From 630D-37 sp037478835 (lineage in GTDB: Bacteria > Chloroflexota > Anaerolineae > Anaerolineales > Villigracilaceae), in NCBI GenBank assembly GCA_037478835.1, contig JBBFLV010000003.1, forward strand, positions 240,700 through 304,699: a stretch of 64,000 bases of DNA, read 5' to 3'. Position 1 is the stretch's first letter. Every line of letters starts with the position of its first letter. Below, in pieces: positions 8,300-17,121 of the stretch. The translations under genes were made by a program, and so were the position numbers. Below the pieces are notes generated by a model. That model was not told the DNA's origin. It worked only from the letters and a program-made list of their open reading frames with translations, and made no database searches.

Positions 8300-8941
8300 C
8301 TATCCGTAGCGCTCTTCTTTCCAGACATCGGCATTGTTGTTATAGCCGGCCTGCTCCCAAAATCCGGGGCGATCGTGGGGCAGGAATTCCAATCCGCGCA
8401 ACCACTTTGCGCCCTTCCAGAAGTAGGTGGTGACCAAGTCCTCCCGTCCGGGAATGTAGCCGATCACGCCGCGCAGTGGGTAGCCATGTTCCGGGGTGAG
8501 GGGTTCGCCGTTGAAATGGGTGGCCAGCAAGAAGTTATCCTGGAGCACCACTTCCAGGGGGAGGTTGGCCGTAAAGCCGTATTCGGCGTGTTGGATCACG
8601 TAGCGCGCGGTCGGTTTGAGGCGAATAAACCCTTGCTCTACTAGGGTCCTCACCGAAACGCCTTCCCAAACGGTATCGAATTTGCTCCAGCGCGTCACGC
8701 AGTGGATATCCATCACCACGCGCGTGCGCGGCAATTGGTTGAACTCCTCCCACGTCCAGCGGCGCGGCTCTTCCACTTCGCCCCAAACGCGGAAATCCCA
8801 GGTGGCAGGATTGAACGGCGGGATCGGACCGTAGTGGAGCACGGGGAATTTGACAGTCAGCGCCTGACCGGGCGGTAACCGCCCCTCACGGCGCATCTTT
8901 TCTTCTAATTCACGGCGGTCATCGGGTTGGTAAGGGAACAT
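8300..8941 (-). CDS. Sulfite-oxidase-like molybdopterin oxidoreductase (Moco-binding domain only)
   Basis: 213 residues matching the sulfite oxidase/MsrP (YedY) Moco-binding fold. WDFRVWGEVEEPRRWTWEEFNQLP leads into the metal-ligand region MDIHCVTRWSKFDTVWEGV (C81 the probable Mo ligand), followed by the conserved LATHFNGEPLTPEHGYPLR and the WLRGLEFL tail. No twin-arginine signal or dimerisation domain is seen, so it is probably cytoplasmic. The substrate is unknown. It is the last gene of the secA-add-nucleotidyltransferase transcript, 2 nt after the preceding stop. A tungstate/molybdate-type transporter lies at 25-27 kb. Confidence 0.85.
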   Translation of the reverse strand: MFPYQPDDRRELEEKMRREGRLPPGQALTVKFPVLHYGPIPPFNPATWDFRVWGEVEEPRRWTWEEFNQLPRTRVVMDIHCVTRWSKFDTVWEGVSVRTLVEQGFIRLKPTARYVIQHAEYGFTANLPLEVVLQDNFLLATHFNGEPLTPEHGYPLRGVIGYIPGREDLVTTYFWKGAKWLRGLEFLPHDRPGFWEQAGYNNNADVWKEERYG

Positions 8942-8943
8942 AT

Positions 8944-9966
8944 CTACCTCACTAAAATGGACGAATCATCTCCGATATTCAATTCTACCTGTTTTTGAGC
9001 ATCTGTGCCAACGATCTTCGCCCGTTGCCCTACGAAGGAGCGGATCAGGGAAAGCCCCTGCACCGTGACTCCGTTTTCCAGGATGCTATCCTCAATGCGG
9101 GCATGTTCGATGACACACCCGGCGCCGATCGAAACATTCGGCCCGATGGTGGAATGGCTGATGCGTGCTTCGGGATGGATGGCCACCGGCGGAATGATCC
9201 GCACATCTTCTGAAAGTGGCGGGAGAGAAAAAGTGCGATGGCTGAGCAGATAGCGATTGGTCTCCAGAGTGGCCGGAATGGTGCCCGTATCCAGCCAAAT
9301 ATCTACAAGATGCGGTCGCAAAGCGGCGCCCCGCTCGAGCAGGATGTTTATGGCATCGGCCAGGAAGAATTCGCCTTTCAGTTGGATGTTGCGCTGCATT
9401 TGCTCTTCGATGGCCTGCACCAAAGCCTCCCCACGGCGAAAATAGTAGCATCCTACTACCGCCAGTCTGTTTTCCATGCTTTGGGGCTTTTCGATCAGGC
9501 GACGGATTTGCCCGGACGGATCGACCTCGGCCACGCCGAAGCGCCGTGGGTCCTCCACTTCTTTGACCCAGGCTACACCATCGGCGGTTTCATGCTGCAA
9601 AAAGGAAAAATCCGTCTCCAGCAGGGTATCGGAAAAGCACATGATCATCGGACCGTGCAGGTGCTCTCGTGCCAGATAGAGGGCATGCGATTGCCCCTTC
9701 ATTTCGGCTTGCACTACGTAGTGCACTCGTAGCGAGGGATGACGCTCGGCCATGTACCGTGGAATGTGCGTTTCGCCTAATCCGGGCGAAACGATAAAGA
9801 CGTATTCGACTTCCCACCCTTGCGGGAGGCTCTGAAACATCTCTAGCAGATAATCGAGCGTTGTTTTTCCGGCCACGGCGACCAGGGACTTGGGCTTGCT
9901 CCAGGTGTGCGGGCGCATCCGTGTGCCCCAGCCGGCCATCGGGATGACGATCTTCAAGTCCGACAT
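8944..9966 (-). CDS. Sugar-phosphate nucleotidyltransferase with left-handed beta-helix tail
   Basis: 340 residues. The N-terminal nucleotidyltransferase domain has the signature IPMAGWGTRMRPHTWSKPKSLVAVAGKT (a GxGTRxxPxT...PK variant) and the metal site CFSDTL. From about residue 255 there are hexapeptide repeats (HPEARISHSTIGPNVSIGAGCVIEH). This architecture fits GlmU/RmlA2-like enzymes that make NDP-sugars from sugar-1-phosphate and NTP. It lies 21 nt after adenosine deaminase and could supply precursors for the glycan cluster at the window start. The nucleotide and sugar are unknown. Confidence 0.85.
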   Translation of the reverse strand: MSDLKIVIPMAGWGTRMRPHTWSKPKSLVAVAGKTTLDYLLEMFQSLPQGWEVEYVFIVSPGLGETHIPRYMAERHPSLRVHYVVQAEMKGQSHALYLAREHLHGPMIMCFSDTLLETDFSFLQHETADGVAWVKEVEDPRRFGVAEVDPSGQIRRLIEKPQSMENRLAVVGCYYFRRGEALVQAIEEQMQRNIQLKGEFFLADAINILLERGAALRPHLVDIWLDTGTIPATLETNRYLLSHRTFSLPPLSEDVRIIPPVAIHPEARISHSTIGPNVSIGAGCVIEHARIEDSILENGVTVQGLSLIRSFVGQRAKIVGTDAQKQVELNIGDDSSILVR

Positions 9967-9987
9967 AACTCCTCTATTCTCGAAAGT

Positions 9988-11019
9988 TCAGGATGGAAGC
10001 TGGTCAAAAGCGGCGCGCAGGCGCCGTTCAAGGACCTGACGGACCGCTTGAGGTAAAAAAGAGGCTTTTGCCGCCAAGAGAACCAGTGAAAAGAGCTCCT
10101 GCGGTGCGAGGGAGCAAAGTTTCCCGGCCAGGTAATATTCATCGCTCAGGGTGATCCGTGAAACGCTGGGATCGTCGGTGTTGATGGTGACCCTTAGTCC
10201 GGCAGCCAGCATTTGAGGCAGGGGGTGATCTTCCAGTCGTGAGATCACACCCGATTGATAGTTGCTGGTGATGCAGACCTCAAAGGTTACGTCGCGCTCC
10301 CGTGCCAGGGCGACCACGTTTGCATCCTCCAGAACGCGCACCCCGTGACCGATGCGTTCGGCGCCGCCTTCTTCGATCGCCTGACGGACGTTTTCTGCGC
10401 CGCCCCATTCGCCGGCGTGCAGGGTCACGTGCAGCCCGGATGTCTTTGCCTCGCGCAAGATGGGAAGAAAAGGGGTTAGCGGGAATTCGGCTTCGTTGCC
10501 GGCCAGGTCCACGCCTACCACACCCCGTCCCTGATATTCCGCCGCCAGGCGAAAGGCCTCCTCGGCCAGGGAGGGTGGCTCATGCCGGTTGGCGCTGACG
10601 ATCAGGCCAACCCAGATGCCGTATTCCTGCGCCGCCTTTTGCGCGCTAGAAGTGACCCAATCGATCACCTCTCGCAAAGGGAAGCTTTGCACTCGGCTAA
10701 GCGCGACCGGCGTAAAGCGTAGCTCAAGGTAATAGATTCCATCGCGCGCCGCATCTTCTACTGCTTCCCGCGTAATGCGCATGATCACTTCAGGGGAGCG
10801 ATAAAACAAGCGCAAAGTAGTGAATTTGGAAAGGAAATTCTTGAACGTCGGCGGATCGTAAGCCTGGACCTGCACCATTGGGCCGAGCAGCGCGACCGGG
10901 ATGGTGATGCCATAGAGACGGGCGATATCGATCATCGTCTCCAGGCGCAAGGACCCTTCCAGGTGACGATGCAGTTCAACCTTTGGCAAGGAGCGGTAGT
11001 ACTCTAACGACGGTTCCAC
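9988..11019 (-). CDS. add: Adenosine deaminase (Add family)
   Basis: 343 residues with all metal and catalytic signatures: HxH in VELHRHLEGSL (H17, H19), HAGEWGGAENV, HGVRVLED, SNYQSG and the zinc/catalytic INTDDPSVS. The family hydrolyses adenosine to inosine and ammonia in purine salvage; adenine-deaminase activity is also possible for bacterial members. It starts 8 nt after the secA stop in the same transcript. The secA linkage has no obvious functional meaning. Confidence 0.92.
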   Translation of the reverse strand: MEPSLEYYRSLPKVELHRHLEGSLRLETMIDIARLYGITIPVALLGPMVQVQAYDPPTFKNFLSKFTTLRLFYRSPEVIMRITREAVEDAARDGIYYLELRFTPVALSRVQSFPLREVIDWVTSSAQKAAQEYGIWVGLIVSANRHEPPSLAEEAFRLAAEYQGRGVVGVDLAGNEAEFPLTPFLPILREAKTSGLHVTLHAGEWGGAENVRQAIEEGGAERIGHGVRVLEDANVVALARERDVTFEVCITSNYQSGVISRLEDHPLPQMLAAGLRVTINTDDPSVSRITLSDEYYLAGKLCSLAPQELFSLVLLAAKASFLPQAVRQVLERRLRAAFDQLPS

Positions 11020-11027
11020 GGCTTACT

Positions 11028-14000
11028 TTAGCGGTGACGGCGGCGTCTCTTCTTTTCGCCTTCTGCATTGCCCACAGGAGATGGTTCAGGCGAAGTGGAT
11101 GCAGGTGTGGTTTCGGCAGCAGGTGAGGCCGTTGCCATGCTGCGCGGGCGCGCGGTGAAAAGATGGGTGATCACCAACGAGCGAATATCCTTGAGCAACT
11201 GTTGGTACATTTCGGCGGCTCGGCTCTTATATTGCACCAGCGGATCGCGTTGCGCATAGGCTTCCAATCCAATCGAGACTCGCAGGGCCTCCATTTGCGT
11301 CAGGTAATCCACCCAGCGATCGGTAATGGCGTTCAACAGCAGTTGACGATGGATCTCATTCATGGCCGAGCGTCCGAACAGCTCATCCAGGAAGAGAATG
11401 GCTCCTTGCAGGTGTTCGAGGATGGCCTCGATCAAGTCCTGAGAAGCAAAACCTTGCTCCTGGAGTATTTCGGCCATTAGAAAGACGTAGCGGAAGCGGT
11501 AATAGGTAAATTGCACCTGACGATGGGTGCGCGCATCGAAGGCACTGCGCGTTCCGAGTGACAGCGCTTGTAACAGCCGCACGATCTGCTCTTCGCTTTG
11601 GGGTGTAGCTTCGCGGAATGCCGCCTCGATCGCTTGGATGATTTGGCCGTTTTCGCCGAACCATTGGGCAACGCGCCGTCGGAGGATTTGTTCGGCGTAG
11701 CTCAGGATGGCCTCTTCGAGAGCCTCCCAGCCGCGATCCAGAGGGAAGGATCGGCGATCTACGCCTTCGCCCAGGCGGCGCTCCAGGCTGGCAAGCAGTT
11801 TGTTTGCCTGCTGGGTCAACAATTGATTCTCCAGCGAGCGGAGCAATTCTTCCTGAACGGCTTCGGGATCGGAGAGAAACGTCTTCCATTGAGCGTTGGA
11901 AAGGCGGATCGGGATACGAAGCAGGCGGCTGAGCTCATCCTGGGCTTCGTTCAGGCGTAAGGGTTGTTCGCGATCCTCCAGGGTCTCGAAAAAGGTCTCG
12001 AGGGCCTCGCGCCGTTCCTCGAGCGCTTGGGAAAAGCTCGAGAAGGCACTTTCGAGCAGGTCTTCTAAGGCCTCCAGGGTATGGGCCTGTTCCAGTTCCA
12101 CCGCGCGTTTGGCAAAATTCCGGAAGTGTTCCGGGGTTATTCCGCGCCGTTGGATCGCCTCGGCCAGGAGTCGCATGCCAAAGGAGGGATAGAACCGTTC
12201 TCCGATTGCTAGGGTAGGCTGGATTTCTTCCAACCAGGCGAACAGCGTCCAGGGACCTTCTTCGGATTCTAGGGCGGCCGGGACACGGTGCTCAATTTCG
12301 GCGCGCAGCAGGGCGATGATGTCCTCGCGTAGGTCCTCTTTGCTCAGCACGCGATCGCGTTGGGCGTAAATCTGCATGCGTTGACGATTGAGCACATCAT
12401 CGTATTCCAGCAGGTGCTTGCGCACATCGAAGTTCGCGCCCTCTACCCGATGCTGCGATTCCTCGATCAGCCGGCTGACCAGGCGATTCTCCAGTGGCAG
12501 GGCATCGTCTACGCGCAGGCGCTCCATGAGCGCGGAAACCTGCTCGCCGCTGAACAGGCGCATGAGATCATCTTCCAGAGAGAGATAAAAGCGCGAGGAG
12601 CCTGGGTCCCCCTGACGGGCGGCGCGACCGCGCAGCTGATTATCAATGCGGCGCGCTTCGTGGCGCTCTGAGCCGATCACATGCAGGCCGCCCAGCGCCC
12701 GCACGCGCTCCATATCTTCAAAGTACTTGAGGAAAAAGCGCGCTTCCGATTCGTAGATGCCAAAACGGGCGGGATCGAGTTGCAAAAGCGCTTGACGGCG
12801 TTCCTGCAGGCTCATGTTGAACGGATCGGGGAAGCCGTTGCGGCGCAGGATGCGGTTGACGGCTGCGATCACCTCTTCCGCCAGTTCACCGCCGAGCTTG
12901 ATATCCACGCCGCGGCCGGCCATGTTGGTGGCGATCGTCACCGCACCGAACGCGCCGGCCCCGGCAATGATCATGCTCTCCTCGGCGTGCTTACGAGCGT
13001 TCAAAACCTGATGCGGTACTCCGCCCTGGATCACGCTCTTCAGGCGTGATTCCAGCTCCGCAGGCAGGCGCAGGACCTCCAGCAGGGTTGTCAGGTTTTC
13101 GGGGTGTTCCGGGTTGATGGAGAGACCCAGGGGATTGGCGAATTGTCGCAAAAGGTCCGGGGTAATCTTTTCCAATGGCTCGTAGAGGGGAAGAAGCTCA
13201 TCCACGCGGCGACCATCTTCCTCCAGGCCGTGGGTGCGGAACCAGTGATGACGAATGAGCAGGACCTGAAGCAAACGACGCACCGCCTCGGCGCGCAGGC
13301 GGGAAGAAAGGAATTCCGAGGCTTCTACCGAGGTCGTGCCGATCAGCAACGGTCGCCCGCGCACATGTTCCCGCACGATCTCGGCCACGATGCCGCGCAG
13401 CTTGGCCTCCCGCGTGCGGTAGATCACATCCGGATAATCTTTGCGTCGGTAATAGAGAGGCTTCTTTTCCGGGTCGTCGCGGCGGGCAAAGTAGGAATAC
13501 TCATATCCATCCTCATCCCGCGCTTTGATTTCGACCAGCGGTGCGTTCGGCCCCATTGCCTGGTATTCCAGGTTGGTGGGGATGGGGAGCACATCCAGGT
13601 TGTAAATTTTGTGGAATTCTTCGGCCTCGGTCAGGGCGGTGCCGGTCATGCCGGCCAGCTTATGGTACATGCGGAAGTAATTCTGCAGGGTGATCGTGGC
13701 GTAGGTCACGTTTTCGGGTTCGATCTTCACCCCTTCTTTGGCCTCCACGGCCTGGTGCAGGCCATCCGACCAGCGCCTACCCGGCATCAGGCGGCCGGTG
13801 AATTCGTCGATGATGATCACCTTGCCGCCTTGAACGAGGTAGTCCTTGTTCTTTTTGAAGACGAACTCGGCGCGCAAGGCCTGTTCCAGGTAGCCCATTA
13901 AACGCGCCTGCTCAGGGTTAATGTCCTCCGGGCGCTCCGGGTCCATGAGCGGCTGCCCGAGGATTTGTTCCACATGGGCGATGCCGGCCTCGGTCAGGGT

Positions 14001-14900
14001 GACCATGCGATCCCGTTCGTTGATCTCGTAATCTTCCGGTCGCAATTGTTTGACCACCTGCGCCATGCGCCGATACCATTCCAGGTCACCGGAGGCCGGC
14101 CCGGAAATGATCAGCGGCGTGCGCGCCTCGTCGATGAGCACGTTATCCACCTCGTCAACGATGGCATAGTAGTGGCCGCGCTGAACTTTATCCTCCAGCC
14201 GGTAGACCATGTTATCGCGCAGGTAATCGAAGCCGAACTCGGAGTTGGTGCCGTAGGTGATGTCGGCGCGATAGGCCTCGGCGCGGTCGACCAGGCGGAG
14301 CTGATGTTGATCTTCGTGCGGTGAGGTGCGCGAGGGATCGTAGAGATAAGCCTTGCGGGCGTTTTCGGTGACGGCGGCCATTTGGAGCACGCCGACGGTC
14401 AATCCCAGGGCATGGTAGATGGGACCCATCCAGCGCGCATCGCGTCGGGCCAGGTAATCGTTGACCGTCACCAGGTGCACCCCGCGGCCGGTGAGCGCGT
14501 TCAGGTAAAGCGGAAGCGTGGCCACCAGCGTTTTCCCTTCGCCGGTCTTCATTTCGGCGATCTTGCCGCGGTGCAGGGCGATCCCGCCGATCAGCTGCAC
14601 ATCGTAGTGGCGCAATCCCAGGGTGCGCTTGGAGGCTTCACGCACGGCGGCAAAGGCTTGGGGCAAAATTTCTTCCAGAGCCTGGGCCTCTGCCTGCAGG
14701 CGCTCCGCTTCGTCCTCGATCCCTTGCGTGGCCTGGCGGATATAGGCGCGAAATTCGTCGGTTTTGGCGCGCAGGGCGTCATCGGAAAGCCGCTCAAATT
14801 CCTTTTCCAGCGCGTTGATGCGTTCCACTTCGGCCCGCAGGGTTTCCAGTTCGCGTTTGAGGGGGTTGCCCCCCAGAAAGTTAATCAGGTTCTTCCACAT
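11028..14900 (-). CDS. secA: Preprotein translocase ATPase SecA with large insertions (1290 aa)
   Basis: 1290 residues from the ATG at 14900 (MWKNLINFLGG). An upstream in-frame ATG was rejected because the promoter lies in between. Motor motifs are present: Walker A MKTGEGKTLV, DEAD-like VDEVDNVLIDEARTPLI, TNMAGRGVDIKLGG, IGSERHEARRIDNQLRGRAARQGDPGSSRFYLSLED. Most SecA proteins have 800-950 residues. The excess lies in about 90 residues before VLNARKHAEES (about 13025-13300) and about 200 Glu/Arg/Leu-rich residues in the helical scaffold (about 11500-12250). The tail is a Pro/Ser linker ending KKRRRRHR, with no zinc-binding SecB/lipid motif. It powers SecYEG export. Confidence 0.96.
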   Translation of the reverse strand: MWKNLINFLGGNPLKRELETLRAEVERINALEKEFERLSDDALRAKTDEFRAYIRQATQGIEDEAERLQAEAQALEEILPQAFAAVREASKRTLGLRHYDVQLIGGIALHRGKIAEMKTGEGKTLVATLPLYLNALTGRGVHLVTVNDYLARRDARWMGPIYHALGLTVGVLQMAAVTENARKAYLYDPSRTSPHEDQHQLRLVDRAEAYRADITYGTNSEFGFDYLRDNMVYRLEDKVQRGHYYAIVDEVDNVLIDEARTPLIISGPASGDLEWYRRMAQVVKQLRPEDYEINERDRMVTLTEAGIAHVEQILGQPLMDPERPEDINPEQARLMGYLEQALRAEFVFKKNKDYLVQGGKVIIIDEFTGRLMPGRRWSDGLHQAVEAKEGVKIEPENVTYATITLQNYFRMYHKLAGMTGTALTEAEEFHKIYNLDVLPIPTNLEYQAMGPNAPLVEIKARDEDGYEYSYFARRDDPEKKPLYYRRKDYPDVIYRTREAKLRGIVAEIVREHVRGRPLLIGTTSVEASEFLSSRLRAEAVRRLLQVLLIRHHWFRTHGLEEDGRRVDELLPLYEPLEKITPDLLRQFANPLGLSINPEHPENLTTLLEVLRLPAELESRLKSVIQGGVPHQVLNARKHAEESMIIAGAGAFGAVTIATNMAGRGVDIKLGGELAEEVIAAVNRILRRNGFPDPFNMSLQERRQALLQLDPARFGIYESEARFFLKYFEDMERVRALGGLHVIGSERHEARRIDNQLRGRAARQGDPGSSRFYLSLEDDLMRLFSGEQVSALMERLRVDDALPLENRLVSRLIEESQHRVEGANFDVRKHLLEYDDVLNRQRMQIYAQRDRVLSKEDLREDIIALLRAEIEHRVPAALESEEGPWTLFAWLEEIQPTLAIGERFYPSFGMRLLAEAIQRRGITPEHFRNFAKRAVELEQAHTLEALEDLLESAFSSFSQALEERREALETFFETLEDREQPLRLNEAQDELSRLLRIPIRLSNAQWKTFLSDPEAVQEELLRSLENQLLTQQANKLLASLERRLGEGVDRRSFPLDRGWEALEEAILSYAEQILRRRVAQWFGENGQIIQAIEAAFREATPQSEEQIVRLLQALSLGTRSAFDARTHRQVQFTYYRFRYVFLMAEILQEQGFASQDLIEAILEHLQGAILFLDELFGRSAMNEIHRQLLLNAITDRWVDYLTQMEALRVSIGLEAYAQRDPLVQYKSRAAEMYQQLLKDIRSLVITHLFTARPRSMATASPAAETTPASTSPEPSPVGNAEGEKKRRRRHR

Positions 14901-14909
14901 AGCGAAAGG

Positions 14910-15039
14910 ATTATAGCATAAGACCGGATGGGGCGAGCGCAAGGCCGGATTGTTTCGCGTCTTAGCGCTGGAAGATTCTTTTGCCTTAAGCGCGATCGCT
15001 TCGACTGGGTGATCACAGAACTACGCCATGCATTATAAT
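14910..15039. promoter_or_regulatory. Divergent promoter region of secA and the chelatase operon
   Basis: Two consensus -10 hexamers face away from each other: TATAAT on the minus strand (14915-14910), 9 nt before the secA ATG, and TATAAT on the plus strand (15034-15039), about 20 nt before the chlI ATG. The secA transcript would have almost no leader and no SD, whereas chlI has GGAG at 15047-15050. Neither has a convincing -35. Confidence 0.6.
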
Positions 15040-15058
15040 TAGCCACGGAGAATAGAAT

Positions 15059-16159
15059 ATGGCGATCATCTTCCCCTTTACTGCTATTGTTAACCAGGAA
15101 CGCATGAAGCGTGCACTGATCCTGAACGCCGTGGATACCCGGATCGGCGGCGTTCTGATCCGTGGCGAACGCGGCACGGCAAAATCGACCGCGGCACGTG
15201 CTTTGGCGGCGCTGTTGCCAAAAGTCAAGGTGGTGCAGGATTGTCGCTTCGGCTGCGATCCCGATCGTCCCACCACTTGGTGCACCGAGTGCCGCGAGCG
15301 AGCCGCCCGCGGCGAATCCTTGCCGGTGACCGAACGTCCGATCCCGTTCATCAATCTTCCCGTTTCGGCCACCGAGGACCGTGTAGTTGGCACGTTGGAT
15401 ATCGAGCAGGCGATCCAGAAAGGCGAACGGCATTTTGAGCCCGGCGTGCTGGCCGCAGCCAATCGTGGCTTGCTCTATATTGACGAGGTCAATTTGCTCG
15501 ATGATCACGTCGTTGACGTGCTCCTGGATTCTGCAGCCATGGGCATGAACATCGTCGAACGTGAGGGCATCTCGTTCACGCACCCGGCGCGCTTCATCCT
15601 GGTCGGAACGATGAACCCGGAAGAAGGGGAACTGCGCCCGCAGCTACTCGATCGCTTTGCCCTTTCGGTGGATATCGTCGGGGTGCGCGATCCGCGCGCC
15701 CGTGCCATGATCATCGAACGCAATCTGGCCTTTGAACGCGACCCGGAAGCGTTCCGTCGCGAGTGGCAGCCGAAAGAGGATGAACTTTCGCAACAAATTG
15801 CCCGGGCGCGTGAGTTGGTTGACCGCGTTACCTATACCACCCGCGATCTGCTGACCATTGCCGCGCTGACCTCCTCGCTCAACGTAGATGGACACCGCGC
15901 CGATCTGGTGATCCTCAAAGCGGCGCGCGCTCATGCCGCCTTTGAGGGGCGCACCCGGATCAACGAGCGCGATATTGCCCTGGCCGCCGAGCTGGCTCTG
16001 CCGCACCGCATCAAGCGCACGCCGTTCCAGCAGGCGGAGATCACCAGCGAACAGCTCCAGGAGCGTATTGAGCAATTGACCGGCCAGGCGCTCTCCGAGA
16101 GCGGTGCAGAGGAAGAGCAACCGCAACCGGAGCGGGTTAACGAGCAAAAAAAAACTTAA
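15059..16159 (+). CDS. chlI: Mg/Co-chelatase AAA+ subunit (ChlI/BchI-like); 0-frame product of a chlI/chlD locus
   Basis: 366 residues. Walker A GERGTAKST is at 36-44 and Walker B LLYIDEVN at 138-145, with the ChlI-specific insert LLDDHVVDVLLDSAAMG. A Cys cluster (C62, C66, C75, C78) matches the family. The AAA+ motor drives metal insertion into a tetrapyrrole with a large H/CobN subunit not present here. The 0-frame ends Glu-Gln-Lys-Lys-Thr-stop inside an A9 run. A -1 shift there continues through an acidic Pro/Gln linker into the VWA reading frame, giving a 687-residue ChlD-type protein from 15059-17121. Confidence 0.9.
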   Translation: MAIIFPFTAIVNQERMKRALILNAVDTRIGGVLIRGERGTAKSTAARALAALLPKVKVVQDCRFGCDPDRPTTWCTECRERAARGESLPVTERPIPFINLPVSATEDRVVGTLDIEQAIQKGERHFEPGVLAAANRGLLYIDEVNLLDDHVVDVLLDSAAMGMNIVEREGISFTHPARFILVGTMNPEEGELRPQLLDRFALSVDIVGVRDPRARAMIIERNLAFERDPEAFRREWQPKEDELSQQIARARELVDRVTYTTRDLLTIAALTSSLNVDGHRADLVILKAARAHAAFEGRTRINERDIALAAELALPHRIKRTPFQQAEITSEQLQERIEQLTGQALSESGAEEEQPQPERVNEQKKT

Positions 16160-16202
16160 GTCTCGAATCGGAGGCTGAGGAGGGTCCCCAACAGGCTCAG
16201 CC
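16129..16202 (+). promoter_or_regulatory. Putative -1 programmed frameshift site (A9) joining the AAA+ and VWA frames
   Basis: An uninterrupted A9 run (16146-16154) is read in frame 0 as CAA AAA AAA ACT TAA. The heptamer A AAA AAA (16147-16153) is a classic -1 slippery site placed just before the stop. GGAG (16129-16132), 13 nt before the run, could act as an internal SD. A 7-bp inverted repeat GGCTGAG (16173-16179) / CTCAGCC (16196-16202) lies downstream. The -1 frame is open from before the run to 17121. Transcriptional slippage or an assembly error on A9 are alternatives. Confidence 0.75.
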
Positions 16203-16209
16203 GCAGCCG

Positions 16210-17121
16210 ATGCCACAGGACGTTTTTGCCCGCACCGATGCCAACTGGTGGGAAGGGGGCAAAAAGATCAATATCGGCGAGACCTTTCAGCCGCGCCGGT
16301 TGAATACCCCGCTGGATCGACTGGTGCGCAAACAGGCCGGCCGGCGATCTCTGACGCGCACCGAACGCAAACACGGGCGGTATATCAAAGCCCGTCCGGC
16401 TTCCGGCCGCACCGATGACATCGCCTTCGATGCCACGTTGCGCGCCGCCGCTCCCTATCAGCGCCGCCGCGTCGAAAAGCGGAAGCGTTTGGCCTTTGCG
16501 ATTGAAAAAAGCGATCTGCAGCAAAAGGTGCGCGTCAAAAAGGTGGCCAACCTGGTGCTCTTCCTGGTGGATGCCTCCTGGTCAATGGCGGTTGCCGAGC
16601 GCATGAACGCCACCAAAGGTGCCATTCTCTCTTTGCTCACCGATGCCTATCAGCGTCGAGATCGGGTTGGTCTGATCGTCTTCCAAAAAGACCGCGCCAC
16701 CCTTGTCCTGCCTCCCACCAACTCGGTTTCCCTGGCCCAGCGAGCGCTGGCCGATATTCCCGTGGGCGGCAAAACGCCCCTTTCGGCCGGTTTGCTCATG
16801 GCCTACGAGGTGCTGCGCCAGGAAAAGTTCACCCATCCGGATGTCGAGCCCTTGCTGATCATCCTGACCGATGGCGCCGGCAATGTCTCCATCGGCAGCC
16901 TGCCACCGTTAGAAGAAGCCCATCGCTTTGCCGAAATGATCGCCGCCGAAAACATCCGCAGTGTGGTGATCAACATGGAACATGCCGCCTTCGATCAAGG
17001 ATTGGCGCAAGCACTGGCCGACCATTTAAAAGCCCCCTGCTATACCCTCTCTGAACTGAAAGCTGAAAATCTCTATCAGGCAGTTCGCCAAGAAATGTTC
17101 ACACCCCGGAGCACATCATGA
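16210..17121 (+). CDS. chlD: Chelatase VWA domain (C-terminal half of ChlD-type subunit, expressed by -1 shift)
   Basis: From the first in-frame ATG, 303 residues. A basic N-terminal region (about 80-115) is followed by a von Willebrand A domain with a MIDAS site: DASWS (121-125), GGKTPLSAG and LTDGAGN. This is the integrin-like half of BchD/ChlD/CobT-type subunits. The ATG at 16210 has no SD, and the reading frame is open upstream through the linker to the A9 run, so most product is probably the 687-residue fusion. D subunits bridge the AAA+ ring to the catalytic ChlH or CobN. Mg versus Co specificity cannot be decided here. Confidence 0.85.
   Translation: MPQDVFARTDANWWEGGKKINIGETFQPRRLNTPLDRLVRKQAGRRSLTRTERKHGRYIKARPASGRTDDIAFDATLRAAAPYQRRRVEKRKRLAFAIEKSDLQQKVRVKKVANLVLFLVDASWSMAVAERMNATKGAILSLLTDAYQRRDRVGLIVFQKDRATLVLPPTNSVSLAQRALADIPVGGKTPLSAGLLMAYEVLRQEKFTHPDVEPLLIILTDGAGNVSIGSLPPLEEAHRFAEMIAAENIRSVVINMEHAAFDQGLAQALADHLKAPCYTLSELKAENLYQAVRQEMFTPRSTS

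Noticed and set aside
13104..14921. Several long plus-strand ORFs opposite secA
   Set aside because: SecA motifs on the minus strand are unambiguous; the plus-strand products match nothing.
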